Shown here in pieces: positions 58,847 through 64,000 of a stretch of DNA of 64,000 nt. The notes beneath the pieces were generated by a model, which made no database searches, was not told the DNA's origin, and worked only from the letters and a program-made list of their open reading frames with translations. The translations under genes and the position numbers were made by a program. Location: assembly GCA_014874185.1 (NCBI GenBank), contig JACWAF010000035.1, positions 248,001-312,000 of the forward strand, read 5' to 3'. Position 1 is the stretch's first letter. Each line of letters opens with the position of its first letter. Source of the DNA: Nitrospirota bacterium (lineage in GTDB: Bacteria; Nitrospirota; Thermodesulfovibrionia; Thermodesulfovibrionales; JdFR-88).

Positions 58847-59698
58847 CTATAAATGCAGGCCCCTTTCTATCTTCACCACCCCTTTGAAGGCGTTTCCTAT
58901 GGCAAAGAGCTTACCGTGCGGGTCTTTAAGACGCACAAAGCCGGAGACGGGCTTCAGCGTGCTGAAGGCCGCGCCGTTTTTGGCCTTATTATATGTAAAG
59001 ACGTCCAGCGTTATCTCCTCCAGAAAGCCAAGCGCCCGGTCTATATCCAGTATCGAGGACTGTTTTTCAGGCAGTTCTTCGGGCTTGGCCGCGTCCTCCA
59101 GCCGGAAGCCGCCCACCCTGGTGCGCGAAAGCTCCACTATATGCGCATAACAGCCCGCCTTCCGTCCGATGTCGTCCACCAGTGTGCGCACGTATGTCCC
59201 CTTGGAGCAGCTAATCAGTATCTTTGCGAATGGCGGCGAGAACTCAAAGAGTTCGAGTTCGTATATCTCCACCTCCCGCTCCTTGCGCTCCACCTCTATC
59301 CCCTTCCTTGCCAGTTCGTAGAGGGGCTTGCCCCTTAACTTGATGGCCGAGTACATCGGGGGTATCTGTTTTATCTTCCCCTTGAAGCCCTCAAGGACGC
59401 GCCTGAAGCCGTCTTCGGTTATGGTGACCGGGTTTCTTGCTATTACAATCCCCTCGGAATCGAAGGTCTCCGTGCGCTCGCCGAGCTTCATTTTAGTGAG
59501 GTATTGCTTTGGCAGGTCTGAGAGGAAGCGGGCTATCTTGGTGGCCTCGCCCACGCAGACCGGAAGGAGGCCGGTGGCGATAGGGTCCAGCGTGCCTGTG
59601 TGCCCGGCCTTCTTCACCTTGAGCCGCCTCTTTATCAGGGTCACCGTCTCCTGGGACGTAAGCCCCTGGGGCTTGTCTATCAGTATCACTGCGTCCAT
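58847..59698 (-). CDS. truB: tRNA pseudouridine-55 synthase
   Basis: Makes pseudouridine 55 in the T-loop of tRNAs. It starts DAVILIDKPQGLTSQETV. The catalytic motif AGHTGTLDPIATGLLPVCVG, with the essential Asp, is at about residues 32-51. QIPPMYSAIKLRGKPLYELARKG is at about 112, and a PUA-like C-terminal part begins near residue 230. The 283 residues fit. The ATG at 59698 faces away from the CGGC gene across 52 bases. A TATAAG 7 bases before the ATG again suggests a short or absent leader. Confidence 0.95.
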   Translation of the reverse strand: MDAVILIDKPQGLTSQETVTLIKRRLKVKKAGHTGTLDPIATGLLPVCVGEATKIARFLSDLPKQYLTKMKLGERTETFDSEGIVIARNPVTITEDGFRRVLEGFKGKIKQIPPMYSAIKLRGKPLYELARKGIEVERKEREVEIYELELFEFSPPFAKILISCSKGTYVRTLVDDIGRKAGCYAHIVELSRTRVGGFRLEDAAKPEELPEKQSSILDIDRALGFLEEITLDVFTYNKAKNGAAFSTLKPVSGFVRLKDPHGKLFAIGNAFKGVVKIERGLHL

Positions 59699-59739
59699 TT
59701 TGAGCCTTATATTTTACACGAAAGCGCCTCCCGCCGCGC

Positions 59740-59745
59740 TATAAT
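59740..59745 (+). promoter_or_regulatory. -10 box immediately before the CGGC-protein gene
   Basis: A perfect TATAAT ends 5 bases before the ATG at 59751. No ribosome site is seen and no convincing -35 lies at normal distance (TTTACA is 21 bases away). It faces the truB -10 candidate on the other strand within a 52-base divergent gap. Confidence 0.45.
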
Positions 59746-59750
59746 TGGAC

Positions 59751-60185
59751 ATGGCTAGGATCGGCATACTGACCTGCTCTAATGCCACTCAGGAGCTTGG
59801 CTGCGCCTCCGTTTCCTGTCTCGGGGACCTGAGAAAGAGAAAGGGCGCGTTCGAGCTTTATCCGGCCGCCGAGCCCCTTGAGCTGATCGGCATAATAAAC
59901 TGCCCCGGATGCCCTACTTTGGCCGGCCCGGAGAAATTCGTAAAAAGGGTCCGCGCCCTAACCGAATTCCGCATAGACGTAATCCATTTCAGCTTCTGTA
60001 TAAAGGCCCTCTGCCCTTTTAAAGAGGAATATAAAAAGGCCCTGGAAACCCATTTCCCGGATATCAAGATCGTAATGGGCACGCACCGGGAGCATATGCC
60101 CGAGGACGAGTTCAGGAGGCGGGTTGCCGCGCTCTTCGGGCAGGAGAAAAAGGGCATGACAGACCTCATCCTCGGAAAAGACTGA
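59751..60185 (+). CDS. CGGC-domain protein (putative metal-binding)
   Basis: 144 residues from the ATG at 59751. Conserved Cys are spread as in the CGGC family: CSNATQELGCASVSCLGDL (from residue 8), GIINCPGCPTLAGPEKF (about 47-63), then HFSFCIKALCPFKEEY (about 81-96), and GTHREHM near the end. These could hold a metal or cluster. The family is common in anaerobes and has no proven function. Its TGA overlaps the ATG of the uracil-DNA glycosylase gene, so the two are cotranscribed. Confidence 0.85.
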   Translation: MARIGILTCSNATQELGCASVSCLGDLRKRKGAFELYPAAEPLELIGIINCPGCPTLAGPEKFVKRVRALTEFRIDVIHFSFCIKALCPFKEEYKKALETHFPDIKIVMGTHREHMPEDEFRRRVAALFGQEKKGMTDLILGKD

Positions 60186-60823
60186 TGCGCCCCGCCTTCG
60201 CCCGTTTGTGGCGGGTTTTCGAGAAAGAGCTTTTCCCCGTCCCCTCTACCCCCGGCCTTTTCAATCAATACCTGGACGACAACCCGGAGCTTGACCTGCC
60301 CGAGGGGCACCTGACAAGAAGAGAAAACCTGAAAAGTTATCTTGACGCGTTTCCCGCGCCGCCCCGGATACTGCTTGTGGGCGAGGCCGCTGGGCCCTGG
60401 GGGTGCAGGTTTTCAGGGATACCGTTCACAAGCGAGCGCCAGCTCCTTGCGCCCGGTTTCCCGGTGAAGGGCCAAAGAAGCGGCAGGCGCGAGCGGCCAT
60501 ATTCCGAGGCCTCCGGCACCGTGCTTTGGGGAGTGCTCGCCCCGCAATTCCCGCGGTTTTTCATCTGGAATGCCGTGCCCATTCACCCGCACAGGCCGGA
60601 TAACCCGCTTACTATCAGACGCCCTAACCGGGAAGAGGTAAAAACATTCGGGGGGATTCTGCGCAAGGCGGTCTCGGTTTTGGGGCCTGAAAAGGTCCTG
60701 GCCCTTGGCAAGGTGGCGGAAAGTTCGCTTGGGCTTTTGGAGATAGAGTGCGCTTACGTGCGGCACCCCGCGCAGAGCGGGGCGGCGGAATTCCGGCGGG
60801 CGGTAGAGGGGTTTTTCAGGTAG
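60185..60823 (+). CDS. Uracil-DNA glycosylase family protein
   Basis: 212 residues. UDG-superfamily motifs are visible. Motif A is RILLVGEAAGPWGCRFSGIPFTSE (about residues 59-82). FFIWNAVPIHPHRP (about 123-136) contains the Asn/His-type pocket. The C-terminal motif B region is VRHPAQSGAAEFRRAV (about 192-207). It probably removes uracil from DNA. The subfamily is not one of the iron-sulphur families, since no Cys set is visible. Its ATG overlaps the upstream stop. Confidence 0.82.
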   Translation: MRPAFARLWRVFEKELFPVPSTPGLFNQYLDDNPELDLPEGHLTRRENLKSYLDAFPAPPRILLVGEAAGPWGCRFSGIPFTSERQLLAPGFPVKGQRSGRRERPYSEASGTVLWGVLAPQFPRFFIWNAVPIHPHRPDNPLTIRRPNREEVKTFGGILRKAVSVLGPEKVLALGKVAESSLGLLEIECAYVRHPAQSGAAEFRRAVEGFFR

Positions 60824-60868
60824 GGTTTGGTTGAAAACCCCCGGTTGCTTATGGTATTTTAAAGGTCA

Positions 60869-60954
60869 GCCGAAGTGGTGGAACCTGGTAGACACGCACG
60901 TTTGAGGGGCGTGTGGGGAAACCCGTGCGGGTTCAAATCCCGCCTTCGGCACCA
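60869..60954 (+). tRNA. tRNA-Leu (anticodon GAG)
   Basis: A class II tRNA with a long variable arm. The acceptor GCCGAAG pairs with CTTCGGC. The anticodon stem is CACGT/GCGTG with loop TTGAGGG. The variable stem is GGGG/CCC-like, the T arm is GCGGG-TTCAAAT-CCCGC, and the 3' ACCA is encoded. It reads CTC/CTT codons. A strip of decayed foreign or lost genes begins directly downstream, typical of tRNA-associated integration. Confidence 0.95.
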
Positions 60955-61085
60955 TTATTTTCTTTTTAAAAATCAAGTACTTAGTTTGTCAAAACTGCTT
61001 AAAATACCGTCAACAGCCCCCAACAATGGTTTGGTTTCAATTTGGCATTGGTTTCTGACCTGCAAACCAGACTAGCTAGGCATCG

Positions 61086-61182
61086 GTCTTCATCGATTTC
61101 ATTAAACGGCTTCTGCATGGTGCTGACCGAATGGTTTTTCTAATTATTGACGGGCATCCCTCTCACAAGGCCCGAAGGTTGC
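61086..61182 (+). pseudogene. IS630-type transposase fragment
   Basis: One frame reads VFIDFIKRLLHGADRMVFLI and continues IDGHPSHKARRL. This is the DDE-transposase segment of the IS630/Tc1-like family (FIxFLKRLL...VFLIxDGHPxHK), with one catalytic Asp. There is a stop just upstream in frame and unrelated sequence after about 30 residues, so only a small piece remains. The bases between tRNA-Leu and this piece (60955-61085) hold nothing recognisable. Confidence 0.65.
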
Positions 61183-61198
61183 CACAGAGAGGCAGAAG

Positions 61199-61340
61199 CC
61201 GCAGTGCGGCTTCGGGAGTCTGATCTTTGCTGCAGGCACTGCATGCAAGGTCCCTGCTGGATAGGCCTCTTTGGCGAAGGACCACAGTATAGGGTTTTGC
61301 ATGGCAGATACAGGCAACAATGCGGTGCGGGAGATAGGGC
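61199..61340 (+). pseudogene. Remnant of anaerobic CO dehydrogenase gene (cooS-like)
   Basis: Pieces in three successive frames match the cluster-binding N-terminus of CooS. PQCGFGSL comes first, then DLCCRHCMQGPCWIGLFGEGPQ after one shift, then GFCMADT after another. The usual order is PQCGFGELGVCCRHCMQGPCRI..FGEGPQ.GVCGAD. At least two frameshifts are present, and the remaining 550 or so residues are missing. It is directly followed by a nifI2 remnant. Confidence 0.7.
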
Positions 61341-61514
61341 GGGATACGCATGCTGACCATGGTAGTGCCGGATGAAGCCGTGCCGAAGATCATCGAATCC
61401 ATAATCAGGGTGAACCAGAGCGGAAGGCGTGGAGACGGGAAGATATTCGTTTCACCTATGGAAGGCGCATCAAGGATAAGGACCGGCGAGAGCGGCGGAG
61501 AAGCCATCTCCTGA
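61338..61514 (+). pseudogene. C-terminal half of a NifI2-type PII protein
   Basis: The frame reads [20 protein letters not shown], then [20 protein letters not shown], then [17 protein letters not shown]. This is the second half of a PII regulator. The VPDE, RVNQxG, GDGKIFV and RIRTGE segments match NifI2, which controls nitrogenase. The first half with the T-loop is gone, and an in-frame stop lies at 61335. The ATG at 61350 could start a 54-residue peptide but has no ribosome site. Confidence 0.75.
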
Positions 61515-61539
61515 AAAAATATTTTTGGAGGACTTTGAA

Positions 61540-61821
61540 ATGGCCCGGATTTACGGATATACACGGGGCGGGGACCCCTGGACACCAAAATTCATTCAGT
61601 CCATAGATATGGAAAAATGCATCGGCTGCGGCCGGTGCTACAAGATCTGCGGGCGTGATGTATTGATGCCGATAGAAAAGCCCTTCGAAGGGGAGGACGA
61701 ATACGGGGACGATCTGGGGAACAAGGTCATGTCCGTTGCAAACCCCGGCAATTGCATCGGCTGCGAGGCGTGCGCAAGGATCTGCCCTAAAAAATGTCAC
61801 CTGCACGTGGAAGCGGCTTAA
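61540..61821 (+). CDS. fdxB: nif-associated ferredoxin FdxB (ferredoxin III type)
   Basis: 93-residue 2[4Fe-4S] ferredoxin. It has the nif-type N-terminus YGYTRGGDPWTPKFIQSID, a first cluster motif CIGCGRCYKICGRDVL, an acidic insertion (EGEDEYGDDLG), and a second motif CIGCEACARICPKKCHLHV. The ATG at 61540 is preceded by GGAGG at 8 bases. It appears intact and translatable, although its genomic neighbours are all fragments. Known relatives donate electrons to nitrogenase or its assembly. No nifHDK is in the window. Confidence 0.88.
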   Translation: MARIYGYTRGGDPWTPKFIQSIDMEKCIGCGRCYKICGRDVLMPIEKPFEGEDEYGDDLGNKVMSVANPGNCIGCEACARICPKKCHLHVEAA

Positions 61822-61832
61822 GGCAAAGGAGT

Positions 61833-61870
61833 CTTCTTTCTCTTGTAAGAGAAAGAAGCAAAGAGAACTT
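61833..61870. repeat. Family C hairpin repeat
   Basis: A 12-base-pair perfect stem CTTCTTTCTCTT/AAGAGAAAGAAG is followed by CAAAGAGAACTTTT. The reverse complement matches the end part of the block at 17473-17615. It lies 12 bases after fdxB and may act as its transcript end. Confidence 0.65.
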
Positions 61871-61880
61871 TTATTTTCGC

Positions 61881-61950
61881 TTTTTCTCTTAATTGAAACG
61901 CTGTCCAAAAAATTTATCTTGGGACAAGTGTGGTTACAAGCCTGAACCCG
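61881..61950. repeat. Partial copy of the inverted-repeat element at 56634-56802
   Basis: TTAATTGAAACGCTGTCC, AAATTTAT and GGTTACAAGCCTGAACC are in the same order as the reverse complement of 56634-56700. The right half of the element is missing. The remaining gap to hisG (61951-62116) has no gene. Confidence 0.55.
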
Positions 61951-62116
61951 CAGAGACGGGATTTATCTTTGGAAGAAAATGGAATCCTTCGACAAAGCCC
62001 CAAATAATACATTTCAAATCCAGATGGCAAATCAGAAAATCTTCTCCCCTTAAATGAGAGATTCTTAAAGTTTCACATCAGAGGGGGAAAATCTCAGCGC
62101 GGAAAGGGAAGCCTAA

Positions 62117-63004
62117 TCAGTCCGGGATGACTTTATTTAACTGGTACTCCACAATCCCGGTTGCGCCGGCGCGCTTCAGTTGGGGGATGAGGTCGCGCAC
62201 CTTGCGCTCGTCTATTATCACGTCTATGTCGTACCACCCCTCCTCGGTAAGCTGCGAGATGGTGGGCGAGTGCAGGGCGGGCAGGCACTTGATCACCTGG
62301 TCCAGGGTCTTTGCGGGCACGTTCATCTTGAGGCCCACCTTCTCCTCGGCGGCAAGCGCCCCCTTAAGAAGGAGCACGATGTTTTCCATCTTCTGCCTCT
62401 TCCAGGCGTCCTTCCAGGACTTCTTGTTGCTGACGAACCGCGTGCTTGATTCCATAAGGGTCTCCACTATGCGCAGGTTGTTGGCCCTGAGCGAGTTGCC
62501 CGTCTCCGTAAGCTCAACTATGGCGTCTGCCAGCTGCGGGGGCTTCACCTCGGTTGCCCCCCAGGAAAACTCTATCTCGGCATCGGTGATGCCGTGCTTT
62601 TTCAGGTAGCGCTTCGTGAAGTTCACAAGTTCGGTGGAGATGCGCTTCCCCTTCAGGTCCGCCACCTTTTTTATGCCGGAGTCGTTGGGGACGGCCACCA
62701 CCCATCTTACCGGGCGCAGGCCCTCTTTGGCGTATATAAGCTCCGCCACCTGGTGCACGTCTGCGTTCTGCTCCAGGATCCAGTCCAGCCCGGTGAGGCC
62801 GCAGTCCAGTATGCCCTTCTCCACGTACCCGGCCATCTCCTGGGCGCGGATGAGCATGGCCTCTATCTCGGGGTCGTCGAAGGACGGGTAGTACGAGCGC
62901 GAGCTGACGGATATGTGATAGCCCGCCTTCCTGAAGAGCTTCAGCGTGGACTCCTGCAGGCTTCCCTTGGGGAGGCCGATTTTGAGCTTGTTCTGTTTTG
63001 ACAT
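62117..63004 (-). CDS. hisG: ATP phosphoribosyltransferase, long form
   Basis: First enzyme of histidine synthesis. The 295 residues are the long form, with a C-terminal regulatory domain (about 215-295, ending [18 protein letters not shown]) that normally binds histidine and makes HisZ unnecessary. The N-terminal part starts [32 protein letters not shown] is at about residue 69, and [18 protein letters not shown] (about 123-140) precedes the PRPP region. No other his genes are nearby. No Shine-Dalgarno sequence is seen before the ATG. Confidence 0.95.
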   Translation of the reverse strand: MSKQNKLKIGLPKGSLQESTLKLFRKAGYHISVSSRSYYPSFDDPEIEAMLIRAQEMAGYVEKGILDCGLTGLDWILEQNADVHQVAELIYAKEGLRPVRWVVAVPNDSGIKKVADLKGKRISTELVNFTKRYLKKHGITDAEIEFSWGATEVKPPQLADAIVELTETGNSLRANNLRIVETLMESSTRFVSNKKSWKDAWKRQKMENIVLLLKGALAAEEKVGLKMNVPAKTLDQVIKCLPALHSPTISQLTEEGWYDIDVIIDERKVRDLIPQLKRAGATGIVEYQLNKVIPD

Positions 63005-63151
63005 GGTTTAAATAAAATATCATACTGAAACCGGTAATTTCAATTTCACCCGGTTTGAATCTTTTCCATTTGCGGGGTATAATATTCACTCTGTCCGGCG
63101 GATGTTGCTCCGGCAAGTCTTTTCCAATACAATTTAGAAGGAGGTGATTGG

Positions 63152-63244
63152 GTGGGCAGTGTAGTAAAGTGGCGGAAGAAGAAGATGTCCAAGCACAAGC
63201 ACAAAAAGCTCAGTAAAAAGACCAAATTCTCGAGGAGGAAATAA
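63152..63244 (+). CDS. Tiny basic protein of the AURKAIP1/COX24 (mS38-like) type
   Basis: A 30-residue, very basic protein: MGSVVKWRKKKMSKHKHKKL, then SKKTKFSRRK. It fits the short bacterial AURKAIP1/COX24-domain proteins related to mitochondrial ribosomal protein mS38. The GTG start is supported by an excellent ribosome site (AAGGAGGTGA, 5 bases upstream). The next gene starts 2 bases after its stop. A ribosome association is known for related proteins and is inferred here. Confidence 0.8.
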   Translation: MGSVVKWRKKKMSKHKHKKLSKKTKFSRRK

Positions 63245-63246
63245 AA

Positions 63247-63462
63247 ATGCCTTTAAAAGACGAAATGGTCCTTTCGGACCGTATAAATCTCCTCGAACAA
63301 GAATTAAAGACGCTGGCAGAAAAGGCGAGCAATTATAAAAGAGTCTCGGAAGAGCTTGAGGAATTACGGCTTGACATGAAGGCCCTTAAGCTCTTTTTGA
63401 CCCGCCATTACCCCGAGATCAAGAGCGAAGTCCCCGAAATAAGAAAGAAACTGGGCCGTTAA
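63247..63462 (+). CDS. Small coiled-coil protein of unknown function
   Basis: 71 residues, almost all one charged helix with heptad character (DRINLLEQELKTLAEKASNYKRVSEELEELRLDMKALKLFL), then a short tail (PEIKSEVPEIRKKLGR). The codons of the upstream tiny protein's end supply a GAGGAGG ribosome site. It is cotranscribed with the AURKAIP1-type gene. I do not recognise a family. Confidence 0.65.
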   Translation: MPLKDEMVLSDRINLLEQELKTLAEKASNYKRVSEELEELRLDMKALKLFLTRHYPEIKSEVPEIRKKLGR

Positions 63463-63465
63463 GGG

Positions 63466-64000
63466 CTAATCGAAGCTGCCGGCCATTATCCCTATGAACG
63501 GCATGGTGCGCGCGTAGCCGGCAAAAAGGACCTTTTTCACGATGCCGCCGTTGTGTTTGGTGCCGCTCGCGTGGATGAGGTAGACGCTGCTGCCCTCTCT
63601 TTTTATTATCCCCAGGTGGCCGATGACCTCTCCCACAATCCTCTTTTCGGGGTCCTTTACGAAGTAGATGATCGTGCCGCTTTGAAGTCTCGGCAGAATG
63701 CCGCCTATCTCTTCTTTAGGGATAATGTTTACGAAGGGCACGCCCCGCGCGCCCCTTATCCGCACTGTGGGGCCAAGTGCGGCGGTTATGTCCCTGCCCC
63801 ATTTGCCGCTCCGCAGCATGTCCAGGGCATATTGGAAGCGGTCATCGTAATTGAGCACCGTGCCGTCAGGGGCCAGTCTGCCTTCTGTTTTGAAGCGGAG
63901 GTGCAGGGCCTCCCTTACCGCCCCCTCAGGCGTGTTTGAGAGCGCCAGCTCCACGGAGCGGAAGACCTGGTACATGCAGTCCACGTGGTCATCGGCCACG
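63466..64000 (-). CDS. DUF1460-like NlpC/P60-type hydrolase (5' end outside window)
   Basis: The visible 177 residues show a likely catalytic Cys in DHVDCMYQVFRSVELALS near the start and a His in GHLGIIKREGSSVYLIHASGT near the end. That spacing fits DUF1460/NlpC-P60-like amidases acting on peptidoglycan peptides. FVNIIPKEEIGGILPRLQSGTIIYFV lies between them. The frame is open to the window edge, so the true start and any signal peptide lie beyond it. It converges on the coiled-coil gene with 3 bases between the stops. Confidence 0.6.
   Translation of the reverse strand, partial: VADDHVDCMYQVFRSVELALSNTPEGAVREALHLRFKTEGRLAPDGTVLNYDDRFQYALDMLRSGKWGRDITAALGPTVRIRGARGVPFVNIIPKEEIGGILPRLQSGTIIYFVKDPEKRIVGEVIGHLGIIKREGSSVYLIHASGTKHNGGIVKKVLFAGYARTMPFIGIMAGSFD

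Noticed and set aside
61147-61356. 69-residue intact gene with a CCRHC motif
   Set aside because: The Cys-rich stretch matches only a part of CooS, and its flanking CooS segments lie in other frames, so it is a pseudogene.
61350-61514. Genuine 54-residue half PII protein
   Set aside because: It has no ribosome site and lacks the T-loop half needed for PII function. It is more likely a truncated nifI2.
1-64000. CRISPR array or complete insertion sequence
   Set aside because: No regularly spaced direct repeats with unique spacers and no full-length transposase frame were seen.

Overview
This 64 kb window reads as one bacterial chromosome segment. Genes are densely packed, usually overlapping by 1-8 bases. 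Starts are a mix of ATG, GTG and TTG. The DNA is GC-rich, but Ile ATA and Arg AGG codons are common, and purines are frequent in the coding strands. Several features suggest an uncultured, largely anaerobic Gram-negative lineage near Nitrospirota or the former Deltaproteobacteria: LL-diaminopimelate aminotransferase (DapL), long-form HisG, B12-dependent class II ribonucleotide reductase, cytochrome bd oxidase, c-type cytochromes, and relics of CO dehydrogenase and nitrogenase-associated genes. The phylum is an inference; nothing in the window proves it.

Layout. 1-4 kb: aroQ, an M24 peptidase, efp, accB and accC in one tight run. 4-7 kb: thiE, then cydA-cydB. 7-11 kb: a minus-strand operon for a small redox module (membrane cytochrome b-like protein, two small haem c proteins, a secreted helical protein, a ferredoxin). 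11-17 kb: aldolase plus phosphofructokinase, a pair of M16 peptidases, tRNA-Ala. 17-20 kb: a lipoprotein, a CBS protein, folK and dapL. 20-37.5 kb: a complete division and cell wall (dcw) cluster, mraZ-rsmH-ftsL-ftsI-murE-murF-mraY-murD-ftsW-murG-murC-murB-ddl-ftsQ-ftsA-ftsZ, headed by an MraZ-type operator. 37.5-47 kb: RRM protein, histidine kinase, DUF3786 protein, radical SAM protein, TPR protein, mtnA, a polyprenyl diphosphate synthase, AMMECR1 protein and a PATAN-J-TPR protein. 47-51 kb: gene debris, a DUF559 gene and nrdJ with a long structured leader behind an NrdR-type promoter. 51-57 kb: acs, an ABC ATPase, mutS2, then a repeat-rich patch. 57-60.8 kb: tungstate-type ABC genes, truB, a CGGC protein and a uracil-DNA glycosylase. 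60.9-62 kb: tRNA-Leu followed by a decayed island (IS630, cooS and nifI2 fragments, an intact fdxB). 62-64 kb: hisG, a 30-residue basic protein, a coiled-coil protein and a partial DUF1460-like protein.

The most unusual feature is a population of G/C-rich palindromic repeats between genes. Both DUF559 (Vsr-like endonuclease) genes are bordered on each side by these repeats in inverted orientation. This resembles the REP/RAYT arrangement but uses an unrelated nuclease family. Other notable points are a second, synonymously diverged copy of the first nine murG codons just upstream of murG, a recurring pattern of -10 boxes placed 5-8 bases before start codons (likely leaderless mRNAs), and several gene remnants (uvrC, rnhA, cooS, nifI2, IS630) that show ongoing gene loss.
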